Shown here piece after piece: positions 31,117-39,230 of a stretch of 41,770 nt of DNA. The translations under genes were made by a program, and so were the position numbers. The stretch's first letter is position 1. Every line of letters starts with the position of its first letter. The DNA lies in contig JAKSBV010000241.1 in NCBI GenBank assembly GCA_022360955.1, positions 1 through 41,770 on the forward strand, written 5' to 3'. The notes under the pieces are model-generated. The model was given only the letters and a program-made list of their open reading frames with translations. It had not been told where the DNA came from and made no database searches. This DNA is from Bacillota bacterium (GTDB lineage: Bacteria; Bacillota; Clostridia; SK-Y3).

Positions 31117-33282
31117 TCATTCCACCTTCTCAAAAAACAACGCGTTTTTCTCTTTATTATACCTGTTTACCTGCTCCATGGCAAGATTACAGAAATACTC
31201 CTGCGAATGCAAGGACGGCTTTCCTCTCCCGTCAATCTTTCTATATTTCCCTTCTTCATTGGATATTCTGGCTTTCACCGTATCATCCAGCGTAATGTTG
31301 AAAATATCAACAATTTTATCTTTAATCCTTTTATCTTCTATGGGGAAAAGCAATTCCACCCTTCTATCCAGGTTTCTCGGCATCCAGTCGGCACTGGACA
31401 AAAATATATCTTTTCGTCCGTCATTATAGAAATAATAAACTCTGCTATGCTCCAAAAATCTACCTATGATACTGCGCACCGTAATATTTTCACTAATGCC
31501 CCGCATACCCGGTCTCAAACAGCAAATGCCTCTTACAACCAAATCTATGCTGACGCCTGCCACTGAGGCACGGTAAAGTGCTTTAATGATTTCCGAATCC
31601 ACTAAAGAATTCATTTTGGCTATAATCCGTCCCTTTCGACCGCTTAAGGCCTTTTGTATTTCATTGTCTATCAGTTCCAAAAACTTGCTCCGCAGGTCTA
31701 AAGGGGCCGTAATGAGTTTGTATAACGCCGGTAGCTTTGAATATCCCGATAACATATTAAATACGGCAGAAGCATCCGCACCAAAATACTCGTTGCTCGT
31801 GAATATGCCCATATCCGTGTAGAACCTTGCCGTAATATCATTGTAATTCCCGGTGCCAAGATGAACATATCGCTTGATGCCATGGTCTTCCTTTCTGACA
31901 ACAATCGCAATCTTGCTATGGGTTTTTAAGCCTACAAGTCCGTAAATAACGTGACATCCTGCCTTTTCCAGTCTTTTAGCCCATTGTATGTTATTTTCCT
32001 CATCAAACCTGGCTTTTAACTCTACCAATACGGTAACCTGTTTTCCCTGTTCCGCCGCTTCGGCCAGCGCTTGAATAATCGGCGAATTTCCGCTTACCCT
32101 GTATAGGGTCTGTTTGATGGCTAATACACGAGGATCTTCAGCCGCTTTTCTAATAAACTCTATAATTGGCTCAAAGGACTCAAAGGGATGATGCAAGAAA
32201 ACATCTCTTTCGGAAATCACCTTAAAAATATCCTGTTCGCCCAGCAAATCCTGAGGGGTTTGCGGATGATACTCCGGATATCTCAAATGCTCATAGCCGT
32301 CAATCGCATACATCTTCATCAGGAATGTCAGATCCAGCGGGCCATGGATATAGTAGATATCCCTGTCATGGATTTCCAAAGCTTCCTGCAATATATTTAT
32401 CAGCCGCTTATCCATATCATATTGCACTTCGACTCTTATGGTATGTCCCCATCTTCTCATCTTAACGGACTTTTCGATTTCCAGCAGCAGATCCTCCGCC
32501 TCTTCCTCTTCTATGCTCAAATCCGCATTTCTTGTAATTCTATAGGGATAGGCACATATAATCTTATGCCCGGCAAACAAACGGTGTAAATACATCATAA
32601 TAATTTCTTCCAGGAATATCACATATCGATCCTGCTGCTCTCTGTTCTTATCACCGTCATCCACCGTACTGCCACGGGGGAGATCAACCACCCTCGGCAG
32701 TACGGAAGGCACCTGCACCGTTGCAAAAATAAATTCTTTGTCTTTATCTACCTCTATATCTTTATCTTCGTTGCGCTTCACAAGTATCCCGATATTCAGG
32801 CTTTTATTCAAGATCAGCGGAACAGGCCTGCTGGAATCAACGGCCATAGGCGTCAGGACAGGATAAAGGGAAGCGGTAAAATAGTCCTCTATAAAATCTC
32901 TCTGTTTTGCCGTCAGCTTATTGCGATCAACCACATGTATGGCATTTTTCTTGAGCAAAGGAAATATTGCCCTCCTTAGCAAGCTATATTGTTCTTTTAC
33001 CATTTTATGCGTTCTGACAGAAATATTTTTCAACTGCTCCTTAGGGGTGAGGCCAGACGGGTCCGGTTTATTAAATCCAACCGATACTTGATCCTTCAAT
33101 CCGGCTACCCGTATCATAAAAAACTCATCTAAATTCGAGCTTACAATAGATAAAAATTTGGTTCGTTCAAAAAGGGGATTTTTTGTGTTTTTGGCTTCTT
33201 TTAAAACCCTGTCATTAAACTCCAGCCAGCTCAATTCTCTGTTGATAAAGTATTCCGGCTTATTAAAATCCATTGCATTCAT
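31117..33282 (-). CDS. ppk: Polyphosphate kinase 1
   Basis: Synthesises inorganic polyphosphate from ATP reversibly. The 721-aa protein has the family start (FINRELSWLEFNDRVLKEA), the SSNLDEFFMIRVAGL block, the phospholipase-D-like catalytic domains with the autophosphorylated His in VHLGTGNYND (about residue 473), PFESFEPIIEFIR, LKARFDEENNIQWAKRLE and the final SADWMPRNLDRRVE. ATG with GGAAGAG in front. Its start is 1 nt from the stop of the upstream ppx/gppA gene (TAA-a-ATG) and its stop overlaps the next, so all three are tightly coupled. Confidence 0.98.
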   Translation of the reverse strand: MNAMDFNKPEYFINRELSWLEFNDRVLKEAKNTKNPLFERTKFLSIVSSNLDEFFMIRVAGLKDQVSVGFNKPDPSGLTPKEQLKNISVRTHKMVKEQYSLLRRAIFPLLKKNAIHVVDRNKLTAKQRDFIEDYFTASLYPVLTPMAVDSSRPVPLILNKSLNIGILVKRNEDKDIEVDKDKEFIFATVQVPSVLPRVVDLPRGSTVDDGDKNREQQDRYVIFLEEIIMMYLHRLFAGHKIICAYPYRITRNADLSIEEEEAEDLLLEIEKSVKMRRWGHTIRVEVQYDMDKRLINILQEALEIHDRDIYYIHGPLDLTFLMKMYAIDGYEHLRYPEYHPQTPQDLLGEQDIFKVISERDVFLHHPFESFEPIIEFIRKAAEDPRVLAIKQTLYRVSGNSPIIQALAEAAEQGKQVTVLVELKARFDEENNIQWAKRLEKAGCHVIYGLVGLKTHSKIAIVVRKEDHGIKRYVHLGTGNYNDITARFYTDMGIFTSNEYFGADASAVFNMLSGYSKLPALYKLITAPLDLRSKFLELIDNEIQKALSGRKGRIIAKMNSLVDSEIIKALYRASVAGVSIDLVVRGICCLRPGMRGISENITVRSIIGRFLEHSRVYYFYNDGRKDIFLSSADWMPRNLDRRVELLFPIEDKRIKDKIVDIFNITLDDTVKARISNEEGKYRKIDGRGKPSLHSQEYFCNLAMEQVNRYNKEKNALFFEKVE

Positions 33283-33283
33283 T

Positions 33284-34846
33284 TTATCTCTTCCTTTTCA
33301 CTTTTACGATAGGGGTGATCCCGAAGACTTCCTGGAAGAACTCAGCCTTTGTCTCAACGGTCCATTTTTCCAGTACTATGTCTTCTAGGGCATCCACCTT
33401 AATTATAATTTCTTTTTCATTGACAGTGATTTTTATGTCCTTTATTTTTTGCCGATGGCTTCTATCCAACCCATCGGCAATTCTGATAATTGCAACAAGC
33501 TTGGCAACAGCCACCCTGTTCTTTTCACTGAGTTTTCTGAAATTCGGGTGATCATTTGCCGGCACTACTTTGCTGTGGTAACGGGCGACGTTTGCGATGA
33601 TTTCCAATTCGTCCTTCGTAATCCCTATCAAATCCGAAGCCATAATAATTTCATAGGAATGTATATAATGCCGGGTCATATTGATAAACTTGCCTATATC
33701 GTGGAGTATAGCCGATAGCTGCAATAAGAATCTTTCCCTGTTTCCCAATCCGTGCAGCTTCTTGAGGGCATCAAAGATCATAAGGGATTTTCGCTCAACA
33801 TCCTCGGCGTGGGCCTGGTCATACCGATATCTCTTCGCTAAAAATCTAACCGATGAGACAATGTCCTGTACCGCAGCCTGTTCCTGTTTAGGATGAAATT
33901 TTTTGTCGGCAATATCCATGATAATACCGTCTGTTAACGAGATCAAGGGTGCGATCACCCCCTGCGCTATTGTTGTGTCTAAAAACTTTTTAAATATCAT
34001 CATAGAAGGCAATAATAGGTCCGCCGTTTCAAGAGAAATGTTATATTCCTTCCCAATGGCATAACCGGACTTGTACAATATTTCCTGATAAATTGCCTCA
34101 AACTTTTCTCTGGATATATATCTCAGATCACCATAATAGACGGTATCATTGCACAATCTGGCAATCGTGCTGATCCCCACGCCTATCGCAATAAAATGTT
34201 TAATGACTTCTTCCTCTTGCGCCTGAAAAATTTTCAGCCTGTCAATATTGCCGGCAATATATTCTTCAAGTATCTTAGAGAAATTTAATGTCCGTCCCTC
34301 AAGGCTGGAAAGCATTTCTCGAACCCTTAAAGAGCCTATCTTAATATTCTGGCTAAACGTAAGACAATGATGGCTGTATATAGATACCTGCATGCTTCCG
34401 GACCCAATATCGACAATCATAACCCCTTCTTCTCTCAATACCTTATCGTTTTGAATTCTCTTTCTTATCGCTTTATAGGTCAGGAATCTCTCTTCCGATG
34501 TATCAATCACATCTATATCCAACCCTGTTTTTAATTTGATCTGATCAATAATATAACTTCTGTTTCCGGCTTCCCGAATTGCACTAGTCGCCACTGCCCG
34601 GTAGGCTTGAATATTGTATTCCGTCATCAGCTGTTTAAAACCTTTTAACATGTTACAGGTTTTATTCACCGTCTCAAAACTAAGCTTCCCCATCGCAAAA
34701 GTATCTCTCCCGAGAGAAACAGGCTGTCTTACCATCTCCAGCGTTTTGAACTCTTCCTTTGCTTTTATTTCTACAATTTTCATTCTTAACGCATGAGAAC
34801 CTACATCTATTGCTCCGATAATCTCACTCTTGGCGCTGTTTTTCAT
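33284..34846 (-). CDS. Ppx/GppA phosphatase with HD domain (first paralogue)
   Basis: Exopolyphosphatase/guanosine pentaphosphate phosphatase family, 520 aa. IGAIDVGSHALRMKIVEI, ATSAIREAGNRSYI, IVDIGSGSMQVSIY and IGVGISTIARL mark the ATPase-like fold. AILHDIGKFINMTRHYIHSYEIIM marks the HD region, which here keeps a more complete metal-binding pattern than the other paralogue. TTG at 34,852 would sit on the Shine-Dalgarno; ATG at 34,846 has GAGGGG 6 bp upstream. First gene of the operon with ppk and the second Ppx/GppA. Confidence 0.93.
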   Translation of the reverse strand: MKNSAKSEIIGAIDVGSHALRMKIVEIKAKEEFKTLEMVRQPVSLGRDTFAMGKLSFETVNKTCNMLKGFKQLMTEYNIQAYRAVATSAIREAGNRSYIIDQIKLKTGLDIDVIDTSEERFLTYKAIRKRIQNDKVLREEGVMIVDIGSGSMQVSIYSHHCLTFSQNIKIGSLRVREMLSSLEGRTLNFSKILEEYIAGNIDRLKIFQAQEEEVIKHFIAIGVGISTIARLCNDTVYYGDLRYISREKFEAIYQEILYKSGYAIGKEYNISLETADLLLPSMMIFKKFLDTTIAQGVIAPLISLTDGIIMDIADKKFHPKQEQAAVQDIVSSVRFLAKRYRYDQAHAEDVERKSLMIFDALKKLHGLGNRERFLLQLSAILHDIGKFINMTRHYIHSYEIIMASDLIGITKDELEIIANVARYHSKVVPANDHPNFRKLSEKNRVAVAKLVAIIRIADGLDRSHRQKIKDIKITVNEKEIIIKVDALEDIVLEKWTVETKAEFFQEVFGITPIVKVKRKR

Positions 34847-35274
34847 TCGCAACCCCTCGCAATATCTGATATACCTATTATGTCATGTTCAACAAACAAT
34901 ATTCTTGCAATGATATTAAAAAGCCCCATAATCCCTTAATTTTTAATAAAATTATATCATAAATTAGATGTTATGTTGTTAATTCTATGTTAATTGTAAG
35001 CGTATATAAATTTTCTGTTTATTTCTATTATAGATGGATATAAATAGAACTGAAAGGCCATTGAGCCCTTCCAAATTTTTATTATATTGAACGCGAAAAA
35101 GAAATTGCATTAACTTTCTTGCATTTTTCGGGTTGAATGTACTAAGGTATGCATTTTGCGATATAGGGAGTCAAACCCATGTAAAATGTTTATCGCGAAA
35201 TACATAGGTCGAATTTCACTTTGTAAAATGACCTAGGTTAAACAAAAAAAATTATACATTATGGAGGTATGACG
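34847..35274. other. Divergent control region of the polyphosphate operon and peroxiredoxin
   Basis: 428 bp, AT-rich. A dyad AGGTC...GACCT (about 35,206-35,234) lies 40-60 bp before the peroxiredoxin start. A motif CATGTAAAATGTTTATCGCG (35,178-35,197) recurs near 11,835. No PerR-type box and no unambiguous -35/-10 pair recognised. Confidence 0.35.
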
Positions 35275-35811
35275 ATGGAAAGAATTGTAGGAAAATCAGC
35301 ACCGAGTTTTTCAATGAAAACAGCTTTGGGGGACGGACATGACTTTGGAGAAGTAAGTCTTGATACTTATAAGGGCAAATGGCTCGTCATGTTCTTTTAT
35401 CCCTTGGACTTTACCTTTGTTTGCCCGACCGAAATTGCCGGATACAGTAAAAAATACGATGAATTCAAGCAGGCCGGTGCCGATGTATTGGCCGTAAGTA
35501 CCGATAGCCAGTATTCCCATCAGGCATGGATCAATCAAGATACGAGCCAAGGCGGCGTTGGAAAGCTTAATTTTCCAATTGCTTCCGACCTTACAAAATC
35601 CGTTTCAAGAGATTACGGCGTTTTAATTGAGGAGGAAGGCATTGCTTTGAGAGGGCTATTCATTATTGACCCGGAAGGAATAGTGAGATACTCGGTGGTA
35701 CATGACCTGAATGTGGGAAGAAGTGTTGACGAAACACTGCGTGTGTTGCATGCACTTCAAGCCGGCGGTTTATGCCCTGTTGATTGGCATCCCGGAGAAA
35801 AAATGCTATAA
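35275..35811 (+). CDS. Typical 2-Cys peroxiredoxin (AhpC/Prx type)
   Basis: Thiol peroxidase that removes hydrogen and organic peroxides. The 178-aa protein has the peroxidatic Cys in PLDFTFVCPTEI, the Arg-containing DYGVLIEEEGIALRGLFIID, and a resolving Cys in GGLCPVDWHPG near the C-terminus. ATG at 35,269 abuts GGAGGT; ATG at 35,275 is properly spaced and chosen. Length is slightly short of the 185-200 aa of most AhpC proteins. The reductase partner (AhpF or thioredoxin) is not in the window. Confidence 0.95.
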   Translation: MERIVGKSAPSFSMKTALGDGHDFGEVSLDTYKGKWLVMFFYPLDFTFVCPTEIAGYSKKYDEFKQAGADVLAVSTDSQYSHQAWINQDTSQGGVGKLNFPIASDLTKSVSRDYGVLIEEEGIALRGLFIIDPEGIVRYSVVHDLNVGRSVDETLRVLHALQAGGLCPVDWHPGEKML

Positions 35812-35818
35812 ATCCAAG

Positions 35819-35866
35819 AAGGGGTCAGGCTTTCGATATTGCGATTCTTCAAAAGCAAGACCCTTT
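35819..35866. terminator. Hairpin between convergent peroxiredoxin and ABC-F genes
   Basis: AAGGGGTC pairs with GACCCTTT, with further pairing of CTTT and AAAG inside. No strong T-tract. Confidence 0.5.
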
Positions 35867-35875
35867 CACTCACTC

Positions 35876-37807
35876 CTATTTTTGCAGCAATTCAATCTTT
35901 TCACTCAAATCTTCCCATAACTCCATACTTGCTTCCAATTGGCGTTTCAATTTGTGATTGTCTGCTTGCAGCTCTTGAAGTCTTTCGGCGTTAGTAGCAT
36001 TGGCTGCCATCTCGCTATTGACAGCATCAATTTTTGTTTCCAATTCTTCAATTTCTTTTTCACATTTTTTCAGCTTTTCATAATAAGATTGAATTTCTTT
36101 ACTTCTCACATATTCTTCTGTCCTTTTCTTGTGCTTTTTTTCTCTTTTCATTGATTTTCGGATAGGTTCTGTTTCGCTTGTACGCTTTTGTTTTTCACTC
36201 TTATAATAGTCATAGTCACCATTATATAATTGCAGCAATTTATGATCTATTTCAGCAATTTTCGTTGCTACTTTATTCATAAAATAGCGATCATGGGATA
36301 CGAATAATATCGTACCCGTATAATCCAGCAACGTCTCTTCAAGCACTTCTCTTGCGTCGATGTCCAAATGGTTGGTAGGCTCGTCAAGTACAAGTACATT
36401 GGCTTTTTCATATAAAAGCATACACAGTTTAAGACGACTTTTTTCTCCTCCGGACAATATTTTTACCTTCTTGAATACGTCATCGCCTGTAAAAAGTACT
36501 TTTGCCAGTTCTTTTCGGACTTCTCCCATCGTTACATTATACTTTTCATGAAACAGCTCCAGAACGGATTTATCTTCATCGTCAAAAATTACCTCTTGCG
36601 GAAGATAGCCGATTATTACATTTGAACCAATCTTGACCGTACCATGATTTGGCTTAATTTCATCCATTATGATTTTTAACAGTGTCGTTTTGCCGGTACC
36701 GTTTCCGCCTAATATACCGACACTATCCTGATACCAAAGAGTCAGGCTGATATCCTTTAATAAATCCGCGTCAGGGTATGCTTTGCCGACCTCTTTTATC
36801 TTAATCACCTCTTGCCCGGACCTTTTCGGCTTTTCAGATCTTAGTTTTATCTTCGTCTTTTCTAAAACCGGCCTATCCAATCGGTCAATCTTTTCCAATC
36901 TTTTTTCCAGCTCCTTCGCCCGTCTATACATTTTATCACTATCTCTCATATCGCCCCAAATTCTGTATCGCTTAATCTGCTCTTCCATTTTTTTAATCTT
37001 TCTTTGCTGCGCTTTATAGTATTTCATGGCCTCTAAAAATCTTCTTTCTTTTTCAACCATGTAGTAGGAATAGTTGCCCTCATATATCTCCACACCATCC
37101 TCCTCCAGCTCAACAATTTTCATAGTCGCCTGATCCAAAAAATAACGATCATGTGAAATAATGAGAACCGCACCTTTATAATCTTTCAAATAGGTTTCCA
37201 ACCATTCAACGGACATCAGGTCAAGATGATTGGACGGCTCGTCAAGGAGCAATATGTCGGGCTGTTCAAGCAATATTTTACCCAGTAGAACTTTTGATTT
37301 CTGACCCCCGCTCAATTGATTGAATTTCATATTCTGCATTCGCTCAGGAATACCAATACCGTTTGTGATCTTGCTGATCTTCTCATCCGTTTCATAGCCG
37401 CCTAACTGTTCAAAGGTCTCTTGCAGCCTTCCATAGTCCTTCATGATTTGATCCAGCTTTTCCTCCGGTATTTGTTCAGGATGGGCAAGCAGTGCCTCAT
37501 ATTTACCCATTTCTTGCTTTATCTCTTTTACGGCAGCAAAGGCCGACAGCAGCACATGCATCACCGTGTACTCGTCGGGGAAAACCGGTATTTGATCCAA
37601 ATAGCCTATAACCGCCCCTTTTCTTTTAAATATTTCCCCTTGATAATCCTCCGCTCCCATAAGTATCTTCATAATCGTGGTCTTCCCTGTACCGTTTCTG
37701 CCAATTAGACCTACACGCTCTCCCCGTTTTATATCAAAGGTAACATTTTGAAATATTTTATTCGCACCATAGTACTTTACCAGATTTTTCACACCTAATT
37801 CTATCAT
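35876..37807 (-). CDS. ABC-F family ATPase
   Basis: Cytoplasmic, ribosome-acting ABC-F protein, 643 aa, without membrane domain. Two nucleotide-binding domains: Walker A GRNGTGKTT and GGNGTGKTT, signatures LSGGQKSKV and LSGGEKSRL, Walker B ILLLDEPSNHLD and VLVLDEPTNHLD, and switch His in SHDRYF twice. Between them is a charged helical linker (residues about 230-300), and the C-terminus is a coiled coil of about 100 residues, as in Uup/YdiF-like members. Could be housekeeping or antibiotic-protective. ATG with AGGAGGTTGA. A terminator and a 46-aa ORF precede it on the same strand, suggesting attenuation. Confidence 0.95.
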   Translation of the reverse strand: MIELGVKNLVKYYGANKIFQNVTFDIKRGERVGLIGRNGTGKTTIMKILMGAEDYQGEIFKRKGAVIGYLDQIPVFPDEYTVMHVLLSAFAAVKEIKQEMGKYEALLAHPEQIPEEKLDQIMKDYGRLQETFEQLGGYETDEKISKITNGIGIPERMQNMKFNQLSGGQKSKVLLGKILLEQPDILLLDEPSNHLDLMSVEWLETYLKDYKGAVLIISHDRYFLDQATMKIVELEEDGVEIYEGNYSYYMVEKERRFLEAMKYYKAQQRKIKKMEEQIKRYRIWGDMRDSDKMYRRAKELEKRLEKIDRLDRPVLEKTKIKLRSEKPKRSGQEVIKIKEVGKAYPDADLLKDISLTLWYQDSVGILGGNGTGKTTLLKIIMDEIKPNHGTVKIGSNVIIGYLPQEVIFDDEDKSVLELFHEKYNVTMGEVRKELAKVLFTGDDVFKKVKILSGGEKSRLKLCMLLYEKANVLVLDEPTNHLDIDAREVLEETLLDYTGTILFVSHDRYFMNKVATKIAEIDHKLLQLYNGDYDYYKSEKQKRTSETEPIRKSMKREKKHKKRTEEYVRSKEIQSYYEKLKKCEKEIEELETKIDAVNSEMAANATNAERLQELQADNHKLKRQLEASMELWEDLSEKIELLQK

Positions 37808-37858
37808 ACAATCAACCTCCTGTTATGAATCTATTTACTTCCGCCATTTTTTCAAAGC

Positions 37859-37900
37859 AAGCCGGAGAACATCACGTACTCAAGGATATACGACCGGCTT
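37859..37900 (-). promoter_or_regulatory. Leader hairpin before the ABC-F gene
   Basis: Perfect 7-bp arms AAGCCGG and CCGGCTT enclose 28 nt, 52 bp upstream of the ABC-F ATG. With the terminator at 37,908-37,942 it may offer alternative structures; no good promoter was found between the terminator and the gene. Confidence 0.4.
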
Positions 37901-37907
37901 TGGACAA

Positions 37908-37942
37908 ACAAAAAAATCCCAGACCATATTAGTCTAGGATTA
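37908..37942 (-). terminator. Intrinsic terminator or attenuator upstream of the ABC-F gene
   Basis: On the minus strand ATCCTAGAC pairs with GTCTGGGAT (one G-T pair) and is followed by TTTTTTTG. It lies 49 bp after the stop of the 46-aa ORF and 100 bp before the ABC-F start. Confidence 0.75.
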
Positions 37943-37990
37943 TCTATTGAAACAACCGTTATGAAACATTATACATGTATCCGCCTTGCA

Positions 37991-38131
37991 TCACTTTTTC
38001 CTTTTATTCCTAATATCGTACAACTCCAATTGTATTGGTTGACTATTCAATTTGGACAGACCTCTCCCGTAATCGCCAAATTTTGCTGTCATATTCCTTT
38101 TAAAACCAATCCATAATTGAGTTGCATTCAT
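37991..38131 (-). CDS. 46-aa small protein or leader peptide
   Basis: ATG at 38,131 is preceded by AAAAGGTGA at normal spacing and by a near-consensus promoter. The product begins MNATQLWIGFKRNMTAKFGD and ends LELYDIRNKRKK; it is basic and without a membrane segment. No family recognised. It is followed by a terminator and then by the ABC-F gene in the same direction, so it may be a leader ORF that senses ribosome stalling, or simply an independent small gene. Confidence 0.6.
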   Translation of the reverse strand: MNATQLWIGFKRNMTAKFGDYGRGLSKLNSQPIQLELYDIRNKRKK

Positions 38132-38165
38132 TGTTTTCACCTTTTCAAATCGTTTCTAGATAATA

Positions 38166-38194
38166 ATATTATCAGAGTTATCAGATATTGTCAA
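38166..38194 (-). promoter_or_regulatory. Sigma-A promoter of the small ORF
   Basis: Minus strand TTGACA (38,194-38,189), 17-bp spacer, TAATAT (38,171-38,166), about 30 bp before the ATG. Confidence 0.7.
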
Positions 38195-38247
38195 TCATAT
38201 TGAAGTTTTTTCATTTCCTTCTTAGCCTATAATTTTTATCCGGAGAC

Positions 38248-38280
38248 ACAAAAGGAAGAGATCAAAAACCTCTTCCTCTT
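38248..38280 (-). terminator. Terminator after the lipoprotein gene
   Basis: AGGAAGAG pairs with CTCTTCCT (38,253-38,277) around a 9-nt loop; TTTTG follows on the minus strand. It is 135 bp beyond the lipoprotein stop, and nothing else was seen between. Confidence 0.55.
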
Positions 38281-38414
38281 ATACAAATCAAGTCTCATTA
38301 TGCTTTTATGTAAAGACAAGCGCCCTTTTGCAAGAAAATGTCTAGGACACCATGCCCACTATCCATTTATTAAGTCAAAAATGTGTCGTATTGGTCTGTC
38401 GGCAAAATACACGA

Positions 38415-38834
38415 TTACTCTTGTACAATGTTTTGCTCTGTCATTAATTCTTTGAAGAATGGCTGCAACTCGGTTTCATTTACATCACTTTTCAAACGAT
38501 AGGATTCATCATTAATACGAACAGCACCTTTTCCTTCAAATACAATGTCGGCAATTTTTTTGTCGTCTGCATTATATAAATCGATATTCGTAGGACCAAC
38601 AACCCCCTGGGGACTGCCTTTGTAGTAATCCTCCGATTTCATTGCCGAAACAAATTGATTGATTAGGTCCGCATCTGTTGTAGCATAAAGAACACCGCTT
38701 CCGGGATGACGCATTCTAATACTTGCAACTTCATCCTGTACCAAATCCGTAAATTCAACTCCTTTTTCAGCACTGCACCCTACTGAAAACAGCATAACAA
38801 AAAATACCGCAATCATTAGAAATTTATTCCTCAC
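38415..38834 (-). CDS. Small lipoprotein, function unknown
   Basis: A 139-aa exported lipoprotein. A type II signal peptide is clear: basic start (MRNKF), hydrophobic core and lipobox FSVGC with Cys at residue 20. The mature part of about 119 residues is acidic with alternating beta/alpha character (TDLVQDEVASIRMRH, NIDLYNADDKKIADIVFEGKG) and may be a single small domain. No family recognised. GTG start with AAAGGGGGTGA upstream. Neighbours give no hint of role. Confidence 0.85.
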   Translation of the reverse strand: MRNKFLMIAVFFVMLFSVGCSAEKGVEFTDLVQDEVASIRMRHPGSGVLYATTDADLINQFVSAMKSEDYYKGSPQGVVGPTNIDLYNADDKKIADIVFEGKGAVRINDESYRLKSDVNETELQPFFKELMTEQNIVQE

Positions 38835-39230
38835 CCTTCATTCACCCCCTTTCCGTTATCTATGCGACCTCCCCATCTTTAAACTTAAAAATACATGTAC
38901 ATAGGGCGTTTTAAAAAATACATTTTGACCTCTCTATCATATAGACAGTATTTTTACAGAGATAGTTCCGTATTTTTTCGAGGTAATAATTGGAATAACT
39001 TCATAATGGGGCTTCGTGATAAGGGTTTGAGACATAACAAACCTGTCCCTCGCACAAACAATGATGAGATTTTTATTGTAGAAAATATCTGACAAGAAGT
39101 GTCTCCAAAATTTGATATTTCTTAAGGCAGAAACCGCTCAAGCCTATACGGCTCTGCCTATAAACTCCTCACTCTATCCTGCTGAAAAATTCCGAGCCCA
39201 TGCCTTATTGCAGCAATGTGCTTTTCAACG
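38835..39230. other. Intergenic region without recognised gene
   Basis: 396 bp. A 65-codon open frame on the plus strand has no Shine-Dalgarno and contains a CCTGTCCCTCGCACAAACAA phrase of a type common in clostridial intergenic repeats. A weak hairpin AGGCAGA/TCTGCCT (about 39,125-39,161) may end the AraC-family gene. Confidence 0.4.

Noticed and set aside
37862-37907. An 11-codon TTG-started frame in the ABC-F leader as a second uORF
   Set aside because: No Shine-Dalgarno precedes it and it lies largely inside the hairpin.
38895-39092. A 65-codon plus-strand frame between the lipoprotein and AraC-family genes
   Set aside because: No Shine-Dalgarno, and it includes a phrase typical of dispersed intergenic repeats.
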